DNA from: Siphlonurus alternatus
Taxonomy: Eukaryota > Arthropoda > Insecta > Ephemeroptera > Siphlonuridae
Reading direction: 5' to 3'
Length of the DNA stretch: 64,000 bases
Assembly: GCA_949825025.1 (NCBI GenBank)
Contig: OX463779.1
Coordinates: 39,876,203-39,940,202, forward strand
Notes under the pieces: generated by a model
Database searches by the model: none
What the model was told of the DNA's origin: nothing
What the model saw: the letters and a program-made list of their open reading frames with translations, nothing else
In this document: positions 51,708 through 64,000 of the stretch, one piece after another
Layout: each line of letters opens with the position of its first letter
Position numbering within the stretch: the first letter of the stretch is position 1
Translations under genes and position numbers: made by a program

Positions 51708-51884
51708 GTTGTACCGACGGGGGATTTAAATTTATCTATACACATACCTTATCAATGACGTCATGAAAGACGTTTGGCATCAAATTTTGAGAAGAGGCAT
51801 ATCGACTTACTACACAAATTCAATACACATCGCTGCCGATACGATTACAAGACAAATTTAAGTCCTCCGTCGGTACCACCACAA
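51708..51884. mobile_element. MITE with GTACCGACGG termini
   Basis: Near the left end is GTACCGACGGGGGATTTAAA, and near the right end TTTAAGTCCTCCGTCGGTAC, an inverted repeat of about 25 bp with few mismatches. The element is about 177 bp. It contains TGACGTCA at 51756. No coding sequence. Confidence 0.7.
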
Positions 51885-53319
51885 CATTTCCACAATATGA
51901 CTTCACGTTTCTGTCTGGGAGCCTAAACTTGATCAAAGTGTGGCACACCGTGAGAGCCAGCCCTCGTCGAAGTGGCTCATCTCTCTAATACATGCTGTAA
52001 GGGCCAGTAATTCGTCTTGGCTGACAGCCCCCCCCCCGCCCCCCTCTGCACCTTGCCGTCATCCCTTTGTCACGGAAAAAACTTTAGAAAACGCGTTCTT
52101 TCAAGTGAAGAATGCATTAGTCTTCCCACCAAGAAAAAAAAATACGGAGATAGCAAGTGTTTGTCTATAATAAAGTTTTTAGTAATAAAACATAAAAAAG
52201 AAGGCGTGTATTTTTTTAAAGAGAAAATGATAGGCTCGCCGCCACGTATATAAAAAAAAACAGTTCAAAGGAAATGTTCTTTAGCAGCATACAGGTATAC
52301 TTAAGTACCAATTCATTTTATTCCCATGTTTAGTGGTACAAACCATATAGTAATGTCAGCTGTCAGTGCAATGGAGGGAGTCATAACCCCGCCCTTCCTC
52401 ATATATTGAAGTAATATTACAGAGTAGCTCGAGTGTTTGGATTCACAGCGGGTGTGTAAAAGGGGCGTGAGATCTTGTACTTGTATAGGAGGGCCGCCAT
52501 GAAGCTTACTTTTAAAATAGCTATGGAAATAAACTAGTAGAGAATTCACCGTGTCTTATAATATATGTATTTATACGTCTACAAATGTGTCTTTGAGCTA
52601 GAACCGTCATTCCCTTTACAGGTGGATAAAAAAACTTTGACAGTGACAAAATGTTAAAAAAGCACGATACAGAATTTTCTATATTTATATTTTATATGCG
52701 TTCTATTTGTATAATAATAATAATGGTTTCAACGTTGACAATTATTGTTATAAAGTATAACAATTGTTGACTTTATTTTTATAAAAAAAAAGTGATAAAA
52801 GGTAATACAAAAGATTTCGTTAAAAAATATATTTATCAACTTTTTTTATCGTATTGTAAATAAAAGAGAATAGATAACGTTTAAATTTACATTATATAAA
52901 AATAAATTTACAGTAAAATATACTGGAAATATATACATGTATTGCATAGCAGTTGCATGGAAAAAAGTAGAATTGAGACATTATCAATATGTTATGTGTC
53001 CCTATTATCACAGACCTGCTTGTGTTTTAGTATTGATTTACCATCTTTTACAAATTAGAACAGTAAATTTTGTTTATCACCTTTACTAATATATTTTTTA
53101 AATATGTAGGTAACTAAATTAGCTTATTATATAATATATAATTTTGCAGTAATTTCATGTTACTTTTGAAAAGTTGCCAATGGAAATTTAATCGAAACTC
53201 CCACACTGTTCATTTATTTCTTACACGTTTTTGCTATGAAATAGAAATTCTATGAGAAACCTCGTTTTAGTGTGCTATATAATGTCAACTTCTTTGCTGC
53301 TTGTTGCATGCGTATCACC

Positions 53320-53471
<152 letters not shown>

Positions 53472-56400
53472 ATCATGGCACCCATTTTCATTTATTTTAT
53501 CATTTTCTCAACTCCCATTCTTTTTTCTTACAAGTGCGTGAAGTAAATAGGATCATTTCTGTGGCACAATCATATCGTGCAATGCAGCAATCGAGTGAGC
53601 ATGTGACGAGAATAACGCAAAAAAACTACTCTAATTTTCATCCAAAACTTCGTTAACAGCAAGTGAGAAATTGGACTGACTATAATTATATATATAAAAA
53701 AAAGGAGGAAAAATTGGATGTACACTGAAAAAAAAAATTATAGTCTAAGAATTATTATAATTGTTATTGGTTGATTTTGAGAAAACTAAATTAACATATT
53801 AAATAATGGTGCTATCAACACCCTAGCTTACTTACCTGATTATTAAGGTAAATAAATGACTATCAACAATTTATACAACAACTCGTTTAGTAACTCTTGG
53901 AGTGTGATTTCTCACTGTGTAGATAACAGAATGAAATAAGTTTTTATTTTTTGTTCCCCAAGAGAAATGCATTTGCTCTATCATCTGCTAGCCTCCCCCA
54001 AATGCCACGCCCACCTCCCACCTGCCATGTTACCACATTTTTCTCTACTCCTACACTCCAGCTGTTAGTCCAGTACGCGGAATTTCTGAGAACTCAGATT
54101 ATATGGCAAGCGTGCATAAAATTTTATAGACGGGTCAGTAGTTGAGCTGTGTATAAATTAAGTTACATTTGATTCTCAACACAAGCACTGCAGAAGGAAG
54201 GGGTAATTAATTTAAGCAGACTGTAGCGCACTGCACCATTCACTCGTCAACAGTACAGAGAGAAGTCACGTGGGATTAAGTGCATGCATGCATGCTATAG
54301 TATATAGTCATATATCAAGCAAGATTAACGGTTTAGAGTTTCCAACAGTTGGGTCCGTCTAATGGAAATGTTATAATAGAGTATTCTAAATTCATATATA
54401 CATATTTAGCATAAATCTAATTAAATAAATGAATTACATTACCAGACAGCAGTTTTTTTTTCTCTCTTATACATATTAAATAAACGTCTATGAATATTTA
54501 TTATTATTAAAAAAATCGTTACACTCCACAACATATTAAAAATATTACTTCTTTTATATATAAATTGCATTCTCGTGAAACACCAACATAAGGGATACAT
54601 TATGACTTATGTGAGTGGTTGAATCAAGTTTGATGAGAAATATAGGGGGTGTAAAAAATATCATGCTATTACTTATAGAACCCATCATCCCCCAAGAGAT
54701 ATATTAATCATAAAATTTGACAGATAATAACAATACAGTAAAAAAAATCGATTAATAATCGTTTTTTTTTATAAAAAATTGATTATATATTACGTAAAAA
54801 AAAAGTAATAACAAAAATATGACCCCATGTTGAAATCATCAATAATAAAGCATGAATGTCAGTGCAATCGAGTTATCCAATGGCCTCTCTCTCTCTCTCT
54901 TCACTTGGTCCTCTCTATACATTTTGTGTGTTCACCACAACCATCATATCGGGACTACAGGGGGGTTATCTTTGTTGTTAGTAAACAGCTGTGTCGAGTA
55001 CCCTCATGCTGTCTTTTGTTAAAAACTTCCAAATAATAAAAGTATAGACATTTCCCTGCATTGTATACTTTGTCCTAAAAAATACATACCCCAAAAATGA
55101 TTTTCTATGTCGTTTTGTAAGTACGTAAGATTAGCTCACAGGTGTTTTTCATGACATAGGTTAAAGTATTCTGCTTCCTTCCTTTTGCTGTAACTACATC
55201 GCAGTCCGCACACACAAGGGAGCTAGGATGCCTTGATGGTGCAGCAGTACACAACAAATGCCCTTCTATAATAATCTGCAACTACAAACCACACAGCACT
55301 CAACATAATCGCATGTAATCCTGCTTAAATTTTAATGCAATGAGTTTTACCTCATCTAAGTGGAAGTTTCTTCTTTCTACTAATAGCAGGCCATGGTTTG
55401 TTTGTTTTCTTACTTCCATTTGTTTATTGATTTATTCATTAAAAAATTATTCACAGTCCAACAACCATATTTATTTTGTAGACTCAAAGAAGTTTAGCAT
55501 CCCTGGAAAATAAGTGTGTTGTATACGTTACACTTATTTTGTGAGCAAAATATATACAATAACAAAAACATGTAGTGCATAGTCTTGAATTTAATAGTTA
55601 GCAAAGCAAACAAAAATTGGAACATGATTTCCATTTTTTTTGTAATAGGTTTTCTTATTGAGAAAATAGTAAATAAAATACAAATTGAAAACACTTTTAA
55701 AATTGTTTTGTTATTTTACCACATAAGTAGACATAAGCACTACAAATATATTGACTTGTTAAATAAATAATATAAGCTTATATAGAGCGAGAAAACTCAA
55801 GTACTATTTTTTATGTTTAAGTTTTATAAGGGGATGTTTTAGAGGTAAGAGAGAGAGTAACATCAATTTAGAGATGGTTGTATTGTATATTTGTTGAAGT
55901 TCTCGACTCTAAAGCTCCGCGGTAGGTCCATCAAGTCAAGTTTATACACATCAAGTGGTTCTGGCTCAACTTAAAAAGGAATACTCGCCCTTTCTTTCTT
56001 TCCCTCCTTTTTTTTTAATACATAACCCTACGTAACAACAATAAAAACGAAGAGCAGAACTATTTCCTAGCATGCACCTCAACGTAGAAGAGACCCCTAG
56101 CGAAGGTCCAAAAGTTGATTGTAGTGAACGCTGCGTGGGCTCGTTTGTCTGCTCTGTATGTGTGGGGAGAGGGGTTGGGGGGAAAGTCACCCCAAGATGT
56201 AGGAGACGACGGGAGGAGGAGGAGGAGGAGGGATATTGATCGTCGTGATGGTGCAGGCTCTCCCTTTGCAACATATACGAAGAGAGAGAGGCAAACATAC
56301 AGAGAGAGGGTACAAAGTCTAGTAGGGGTATATAGTTGCCATCACATATATATAGGGGAGAGCAAAGTCGTAGTGGCATGAACCAAGATAAGGGATGGAA

Positions 56401-57421
56401 GCAGAGCTTTGAGTTCTCTGAATGGAAGCTAATGGAACACACATCATTCTCCTAACTTACCAATGGGAAACCCTCTGCTCTCTTGCTTTTTATACATGGC
56501 AACATCATCCATATATTTGTACGGATTCTCTGCATCAGTTTTCTCAACATCCTTTTCTAAGCCCTCTTACATATAATACTATATATTATATGGGGCAGCA
56601 GCTCTGAAGATACCTTTTGTACTTGTTACAAAGTTATTATAAATCCTCCTTATATTTTCTATGGCAGAAAACTTATAAGTTCTAAAATAATTTTTCACAA
56701 TAGAATACTTACACAAAGTGTTATTATACAAAAGAGATTTTCAATTTATAAATAAAAATAAATGTCTAGATACATCTTTCTGTTCTAATTAAGAGAATCT
56801 TAAAATCTCACAGTAATTAGTGTAAAATATTTTAAATGTGCATGTCTTTTTATAAAATGTTGTTCGTATATATAAAATATAAAGTTCTTTCTCAGTTGTT
56901 AAAATTAATTCAAAGCTCGACTCTGGAATATAGTATGCATACATATATATCGTGGCATAATCGTTATAATATATAAACACAGATATATATATTATAGGAT
57001 ACAACATATAATATCATAATTATGTAATATCTCCATGCAATTATTTCTAATAGGAACCTCGATTATTGCCGTTATCATAAAATATTACACGTATCTCTGT
57101 TAGCACTTAATTCCACAGGGATTATACCTAATATATATAATTATATACTCTCATGCTTGACTACTAACTTTTGTAAAAGAAATATAATTATAGTATTATT
57201 ATATAATTAATATGTTATTTATTTGCAATTATACTAAATTTAGGACAAATTTATAATTTTTTATTTATTATTTAATCAAAATATTTAGCAATATAATATA
57301 TTTTCGAATTTCAGAAGTTTGATAATAAAATTTAAATCTTCAATATTTTTTACTCCTATTCAGTACATAATTTTTACAGAAAAAATACAGGGTAAAATAT
57401 AAAACATTATAATTAATGTAC
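53472..57421. other. Non-coding stretch
   Basis: AT-rich. A purine-rich patch lies at 56.16-56.31 kb with GGA repeats. The 158-codon minus-strand frame at 55966-56442 across that patch is Ser/Leu/Pro-rich and low-complexity, with no family resemblance, so it is not called. A segment from 53725 (CACTGAAAAAAA) to about 53919 (TTTCTCACTG) is a weak inverted-repeat pair. No other feature is supported. Confidence 0.45.
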
Positions 57422-57541
57422 AGTATGCCTCGGAAAATTTCCCTTTCCGGCCTTGTCAATCACCATGCCCCGTAAGAATAACACAAAACATGGTGATTAA
57501 CAAGGTCGCAAAGGAAATTTTTTCAAGGGGACGAGTGTACT
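57422..57541. mobile_element. Short palindromic MITE, 'GGAAAATTTCCCTTTGCGG' family, copy 2
   Basis: The left arm 'cctcggaaaatttccctttc', then 'aatcaccatg', is complemented by the right arm 'catggtgatt', 'aacaaggtcgcaaagg', 'aaatttt' and 'ggggacgagtgtac'. Two relatives lie at 14548-14658 and 23001-23046. It is 120 bp and non-coding. Confidence 0.75.
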
Positions 57542-60051
57542 ATCAATAATTAAAATATAATTATACAAAAATTTGTTGAAAATTACTATAATTATGACTA
57601 TTTATATAAAGTTTAGACGTAATAATCATGAGCAACTTGTTATTTCGTGCTTTATATACATTTTTTATTGCCATATTTGAAGCAGAGATTTCGTGTCGTT
57701 TGACAAACGTTGAAGACTCAGCGGCATCAAGAAAGAAGAAGTCGAAGAAAAAGTGTATAGTTTTCTGCATCATTATGAGAGTCGAGGAACGAAAAGAATC
57801 TTCATCTTTTTAATGGTCTCTAACTCAAAACAGAGGCTGAATTTCAATTAACTAAATTTGTACTCATCAGGCACGGGCTGACACTCATTCTGAGTTGAAA
57901 TAAAACAACAAAAAAGCCCTTGGCGTCAAAAACTTTAAAAAGAAAAAAAAAAAAAAAAAAAAAAACAACGTCAAACATAAACTTTCCTTGGAGCTAATTT
58001 CATATGTCATAAAACTTAATACACTAAACATTTTTTTAATAGCTAAAATTTCATTAATTAATATTAGTAACCTGTACTTATATAAGAAAATATAGGTCAT
58101 ACGTAAAAAATAGTCATATATCAAAAGTTACGTAGTAATTATATAAGAAGCAATTAGAGTTAGAACTTAAGTTTTTTTTTAACTGCATACAGCAATTAAG
58201 TCACTTTATTGTAATACTAACAGTACTTTAGAAAACCTTCAGGGAATTTATAAAAATTCCTTCAACTTATTTTACCATTTTTATTTGACTTCGTATTTAT
58301 TTTTTTTTTTTTTTTATTTTTTTATTTATTTATTTTTTTTTTTTTTTTAAATTATAACTGTATTATTATTTAACCAACTTATAGACTTTCACAGAAAAAT
58401 ATCAATTGTAATAATAATAATATTAATTTATTATATAGATCTATGTGTAGATGAAAGATCTTGCGATTGCGACTATATATATTTTCAACATGTGAATCAT
58501 CTTCCATGCATGTAAGTTAACATATTCTCCTTCAACAATACAAAATAAATGATGTAAATATAATTTTGCCCTCATCACGGCTCTATTATTATTTATAAAA
58601 GCAATACAACGATGAGACACTCCCCTCCTCCTTACTGTCATGATGAGATTCGCACGTCCCCATAGCACAAATGGACCGGAAATGACTTGAGAGCCCTCAC
58701 TGCACGGTCCCTGAGGACCAAAGCAGCTGTCACTATATATAAGGGCAAACGGTGACGACATCAGATATTACATTTTTTATCGTTCAATGTGAGGAAAAAT
58801 TTGTTTTTTCTGTGGTACTTTTTTTATTTTTGCATGTGTCTATCCAACGTTAAAGTAAGGGGTTCAAGTTTGATCGGAAATCAATATTGGTCTCCCTAAG
58901 AAAAAGATACTTCCTCTACACCCCTTTTCCTGTAACGCTAGCTCTCTCGCGCCGTCGCGGCTATGACGTCATTGTGATCTTATTATGCTCCCCTCCTGCC
59001 CCTTTCGACGAGTCAAAGACTGATGTCGTTGCTTGATAAAGAAACTAATTGTTTATATGAAACTTTGAAGACAAATTTTAGGGAGGAAATGATACTCTAA
59101 ACTAATGTATTGAATTTTGTATGCTAATTTGCATCTATAACTATTTACTATAATAAATCGGTATTTTTATCGGAAATGATATCAAGTTTTATTATAATGT
59201 AACCTTATCTTGTATACATATAGTAGGCTCGTATTTCACTGCTGTTATTTCTGAACACTATCTAATTTCTGTTATAAATGAAACAGAAACAGTGATAAAT
59301 TCATATTTAAAACTCGAATTTTTGTACGAAAAAAAAAAAAAAAAAAAAAAAGCAATGTACTTTGTTCTGTGTACTAAATCATGTTTCCACTAGCACTGTA
59401 ATATATTTGCAGTGGCAATGTAAAAAAATTATTCCAATTTGAAACGGCTAAAGTAATAAATTTACCGGCATGCTAAGTGTGTATAACTGTTAAAATAAAA
59501 AAATATATATTATATATATATAATATACAGTATATAGGGTCAAGTAGCGAACTGAATCACACTCGGTATTGTAGGCTTTTAATCATAAGGGGAAAAAATA
59601 ATTACACACCACACAACAGTAAAATAAATTTATATATATGTATACTGTATATTGTATGTACAGTATGTAAAAAAAAACTTCAACTGTAAATAATATCAAA
59701 CATAATAATATTTGGCGAGTAAATAAAAATGCATGTTGTGATCATAATAAATGTAATGATAATTATGATGGATGTAATTATGGACAATAATCTACCATAT
59801 TATATATATGCATGCAATGAATCACATTGATTATTATAAATATATTTATGAACTGTTAACATATATATATTATAACAACACTGACGTTATTAACTAATAG
59901 TATAAAGACTATAAAGAGTTTGGAGAGCGATTAGTGTACTCTGCGCATACTGTTATATAAAACTGTGTGTCTAAAATGTTAATTTTACATGCTGTTTGAG
60001 AATCGTTTTTATCATAACAAACAAATTTTTACTGTGTATCTTCAATCAGTA

Positions 60052-60054
<3 letters not shown>
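57542..60054. other. Non-coding stretch
   Basis: AT-rich with homopolymer tracts at 57943-57965 (A), about 58300-58349 (T-rich) and 59329-59351 (A). A 106-codon minus-strand frame at 58441-58761 has no recognised similarity. A TGACGTCA site lies at 58964 in a small GC-richer patch. Nothing else supported. Confidence 0.5.

Positions 60055-60088
<34 letters not shown>
60055..60088. repeat. (TA)n microsatellite
   Basis: A pure TA tract of about 34 bp, immediately upstream of the candidate promoter and exon described at 60.1-60.3 kb. Confidence 0.95.
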
Positions 60089-60090
<2 letters not shown>

Positions 60091-60113
60091 TAAGTTATTC
60101 CCTTTGTGTGATT

Positions 60114-60119
60114 TATATA
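60114..60119 (+). promoter_or_regulatory. Possible TATA box of a plus-strand gene
   Basis: TATATA in the context 'gatttatatacgctcg', followed by a GC-richer 150 bp and then by the candidate start-codon exon ending at 60311. The surrounding DNA is full of TA tracts, so a TATA-like string alone means little. It is listed only because of what follows it. Confidence 0.2.
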
Positions 60120-60270
60120 CGCTCGTTCCCACGCCGTGTGCATGTAAAGATTGTCGTGGGTCTGCCGATCACGACTCGATCGCCTCTGCTATTTTGATTT
60201 TGCTTTAGTCCGTGAGACAATCTCTACTGTAATATCAGCATTGAGGTGAAATAAGAAGAAGATATTTCAG

Positions 60271-60311
60271 AGCTCCGTGGAAAATTCAATTATAGAAACA
60301 TGGTTGCCACG
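60271..60311 (+). CDS. Candidate start-codon exon (ATG GTT GCC ACG then GTAAGT) of an unidentified plus-strand gene
   Basis: An ATG at 60300 in a good context (AAACATGG) is followed by three codons and a perfect donor, ACG then gtaagtg (60312). An in-frame TAA at 60252 and no intervening ATG make this the first start of the frame. 'gatatttcag' just before 60271 could be an acceptor, giving a 41-nt exon. Alternatively the exon runs from near a TATA-like string at 60114 as a first exon with a 5' UTR. Only four residues (MVAT) would be encoded here, so the product cannot be named, and the rest would lie to the right, probably outside the window. It would be on the strand opposite to TMEM132. Confidence 0.25.
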
Positions 60312-63300
60312 GTAAGTGCGCATAATTCATATACCATTTTCAACAGTCGCCCATGTAATTCCAGTTCTACAGCAAATTTTAATCAATAAATTCTATTTTC
60401 CTGTGAATTTCTTACTATAATTGCTTTCCTTATAAAGAAAGCGTAGGTTTAGAAACGGAGAGAAAAAAAAACAGTTGAACGAGCGAGTAGACAAGCATCT
60501 CTACTGTCAAGATTTAGGATTTATATATATTGCCTAAATTAATTTTTAATTACAATATAATTATTTATATTCGTATATTTTATGACTTTTAAATTTTATA
60601 AATCTTCAAATTTGATAACGAAAATTCAAACGTCGTAGCAAATTTGGCTTATTTCTCATTGCAAACCAGGTGAAAATAAATATATTAAATTTATTTTAGG
60701 ATAATAATTACTAATTGAGCATCTAATTATCTTAACATCTCTGCCACATGAAGAGTAGAAGTACGTACAATAGACATGTAATTGTGTTTAATTTATATAA
60801 TTACATCTGAAGCCTAGAAAGCAATAGTTAATGCCCGATAATTTCCAGAAGTGACGCATTTTCTAAAATTAATAATAATAAATGTTTTATTGAGCAGAAA
60901 ACAGACAAATTACAAATATGTCACAGTCAACAAAGGAAGAACTGCCCAAGAAGATGTTAAAAAAGGCAAGGCCCTTACTAAGTTCTACACCCAAAGTAAA
61001 GTAATTCACTTAATTCACTTCTGATTTCGAGCTAAATAAAAGTGGAAATACGTATTATTTACGTCACTTCTGCTGAAAGTTTTCAGGCACCAGCTCTTAT
61101 TAGACAATATTATTATATTAGAAATGGTCAGTTGGAATAACAGAGCAGCTCAACTTTAAGCTGTCCAGCAGCATGCAGATCACATTGATGCTGGTCCAAC
61201 ACACAGCATCCTAGATGAGATGCTAACGATGTCGTAGCCAGCGCGGGTATATCCATTACAACGGCAGCAGCAGCCGAGAGCACTTTCTCATGTCTCGTTG
61301 GAGAGTGGCAAGCAAAAGCTCGCTGCTCGTAGCCTAAAGCAATGTTATAAGCCTCAACCAAAACCACACTTTGGATTATAAAATATTACACCACAACGTT
61401 TCTAGCAAACAAGGTTCTAGATTACTTACATAAAACTTCATTCATTTAATATATGAGAGCATGTTTAAGTATTAAAATTAAGTTATTTTGTATGAAAATT
61501 TTAGCTTAAAAGATCTTTTTTAAAGTTAAGAATTTCCTTTAAAAAATATGCCCCTAAGGTAAAAATGTTTTATCAAAGTTTATATTATGCAGTATATATA
61601 TAGTACAACATGCTGGAGGTTTTATACTTGTTTTCTAACATTATATATGTTAACCATGTTGGCAGAGATATCAAGTTACTCAGAGTCAAACCACGCGGTG
61701 GTTTCATGGTTGAACATGGAGAGAAATTTATCGTATTAAAATGTTTATAAATGAATAACCTGAACCAGCAGAGGTATTATATTAATAAAAATGAACCTCG
61801 TCTGTTCTCACGGATCCTTGCATGCTAACTATTAACATTGAGATCATGTCTGCTTACCATGATTTTTAACGTTCATTTTAAATATTATGTGTACAGTACA
61901 CGAATTAAAAAAAAAATAGTAACTTGAGAGATTTTACGTTTAAATTAAATACAGTACAAAAAATATCCTGTTCGCTGCTTTCAATAAAAAAAATCTTGCT
62001 CACTGGGAAAAAAAATAATCGTACGTAGCTTTTACTTCACTTCCCATGGTAAATCAATTACGATATATAACATGATATTTCTATGTAATAAATCTGGTAT
62101 TCTATAATTAGGTTTCAGTTTAAATTCAATATAAATAAAATATGTGTACCTCTGCAATAACGAAATAACTCTTGGCGTTCAGTGATGTATCTCTGAGGAT
62201 AATTCAATTTAAACAGAAAAATATGAACTACAGTATGCTATTTTTTATAGTTTATTATTTTAATTAATAATAATATTTTACGTAATTATTTAATAATATA
62301 TTTTGTAAGTTTGCATATAAAAATTAAGATTGGTCAATGCATATTTTTTTTTCTTTTAAAATCAAGTTATTTTATTTTTTATATCAATATCAGCAAAGGC
62401 AGATCGAGATCCTCAGTAATCGAGAAAGAGAAGTGATGCTCTATTCGCAATGTTAATTTGGAAGGGAGAAATAGCTAGGTAACACGCCGTAACACCTGCC
62501 TTGATGTATTTGGGGATCTTATATAGGGATGAGGATGAACGTCCCCTCCCCCCCCCCTTCCAGTAGATCTGCTCTTGGAATAATTATACAGGACGTATTA
62601 TACTGCATGTTCTTGCAGCATTGTATATGGGTCATAGATTAGATATTGCGCCTCTCAGAAGTCACTGAGAAGAACAATCAACGAGCAAGGTGCACAATTT
62701 GGGCGGAGGGCACGCGTGAAAACTGGCTGGCGTTACTTGCGATTATTGCTCGCCTTACCGACCCGCCCCGTACCTATAAGGACGCAATTAGCCTGGGGCC
62801 CTCACGAGAACATACCAGCACGCTGTGAAAAGTACTCTCTGTAGTATTGTATGGTCGCTTTACAATGACTTTTATGTGCGCTACTCAAAGTAATGAAAGA
62901 ACTTTAGTTCTCTTGTATAATAATAAGCTATACAGAGAGTAAAAAAAATTACTTTTGTTTGATTTATTCAAAGTTAATATTACACTGTTTCAAGTTTCAA
63001 GTACTTAGAAACCTTATAAATTTTTATTACATTCTTTCATTAATAAAAATCTCAATGAAATATTCAAGTATTCATTCAATTAATAAAAAAAATAATAAAA
63101 TCAATTTAAGCCACTTCTTTTATATATACATATTTTTTTATTATTACTCTTTGATGTTTTAAATTACATAAAATAAAAGCTATAAAATATTATTTATAAC
63201 ATTTTTATATTCACGATCTTTTTAAACATGCTTATTTACATGCTGAGCACACATGTTTAAGAATTCAAGTAGAATACCACCACAGGTGAATAACTGGTGC

Positions 63301-63658
63301 AATGATACAGTCAGAACGCGTGCTGCACATTCAGCAACCGACTGCAGTATGGGCATGCAGATCATCAATAATGCAACCCGCCGTTTGCAGTGGCACGAGT
63401 AGAATATTCCTCGTGCAGTCTGAGAGGTATATTCATTATGCAGAGAACACCGCGCAATATCGATCATCATCTTCTCAACTGCATACGGTCAATAACCTTT
63501 TATGTTTCATAGAGATGCAGGGTGGGTCCAAGGGGGGAGATAAGTTTCAAAAGGTCCCAAAAATGTAAGTTACAGACACCCCAGCCAACAGTCTTGTGCA
63601 GCGCACCAAACGGTAACAGTTTAAAACAGAGATAAGAAATGTTTTAATATGAGCAATA
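60312..63658. other. Non-coding stretch
   Basis: AT-rich, with a C-run near 62550. A GC-richer patch at 62.64-62.83 kb has a 60-codon plus-strand frame of no known family. A 79-codon minus-strand frame at 61128-61367 is Ala/His/Cys-containing and protein-like in composition but unrecognised, and it is not called. No complete mobile element was identified in it. Confidence 0.45.
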
Positions 63659-63949
63659 GAGGCTTCAAGTGATGCGCTTTCGCTGCGCAACTGTTTGTCG
63701 CTAAGGTTCATCTTGCACTTGAAAATGAAGCAAAGTGTTTTTTTAACTTTTCTCGGTTATAAATCAAGTAAAAATTGAAAATTCTAAATCTTGATTTATC
63801 CACTGTATTTTTCAGTTTGAACCAAAGTTCCGTAATGGAATTTTCCCTGAAAAATCTTATTCTTAGTGAAAAAACGAATTCACGTTTTTTTTTACATAGG
63901 TTTGGTATAGCGGGTGGGATCACCGAAAAATCAGCTGACTTGAAGCCTC
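63659..63949. mobile_element. MITE with GAGGCTTCAAGT termini, copy 2
   Basis: The same 12-bp terminal inverted repeats and the same interior as 49262-49537, but 291 bp because of two small extra segments (near 63776 and near 63860). The flanks are unrelated to those of copy 1, showing independent insertion. Small frames on both strands here are repeat-derived. Confidence 0.8.
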
Positions 63950-64000
63950 CATTTGTAAAGTTTAAAACTTTCAAAGGGTGCTCAACTTAAGCCATTAAGC

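Noticed and set aside
53725..53919. CACTGAAAAAAA...TTTCTCACTG weak inverted pair
   Set aside because: Only about 10 bp match imperfectly, which is too weak in AT-rich DNA to call an element.
55966..56442. 158-codon minus-strand ORF
   Set aside because: Low-complexity Ser/Leu/Pro composition over a GGA-rich patch; no domain recognised.
61128..61367. 79-codon minus-strand ORF with Ala/Cys/His
   Set aside because: No domain recognised and no supporting splice or promoter signals.

Overview
The window looks like AT-rich animal nuclear DNA, most likely from an arthropod. It has spliced genes with very long introns, dense small DNA transposons (MITEs) and simple repeats, and no prokaryotic-style gene packing. 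Species cannot be fixed from the sequence. Coding exons stand out as GC-rich islands in a matrix that is about two-thirds A+T by eye.

One gene is well supported. On the minus strand four exons join in frame with consensus splice sites: 31768-30799, 17571-17359, 15312-14991 and 2569-2426. Together they encode about 549 contiguous residues of a TMEM132-family protein, a single-pass neural adhesion-type membrane protein. Introns are about 13.2, 2.0 and 12.4 kb. The N-terminal signal-peptide exon was not found to the right. The exons for the rest of the ectodomain, the membrane segment and the tail must lie left of position 1.

Everything else is intronic or upstream non-coding DNA holding many inverted-repeat elements. 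They include a hAT-type MITE with a 7/8-matching target duplication (8909-9353), a TTAA-flanked foldback (23041-23370), a TA-flanked CACTG element of 1.4 kb (43713-45093), a near-perfect 720-bp hairpin carrying mirrored ORFs (47550-48269), and a MITE present twice (49262-49537, 63659-63949). The first of those two copies sits inside a second repeat family whose other copy (38171-38535) preserves the unoccupied site. There are also LINE-like 3' tails, one tRNA-derived SINE-like segment, and long (GA)n/(CT)n arrays.

The best leads are these: (1) the hairpin as a possible source of endogenous siRNA; (2) a strong apparent excess of the 8-bp palindrome TGACGTCA (14 sites by hand count), about half inside foldback elements; (3) the nested MITE with its empty site; and (4) a possible first or second exon of an unrelated plus-strand gene at 60.1-60.3 kb. 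I found no convincing novel protein-coding system.
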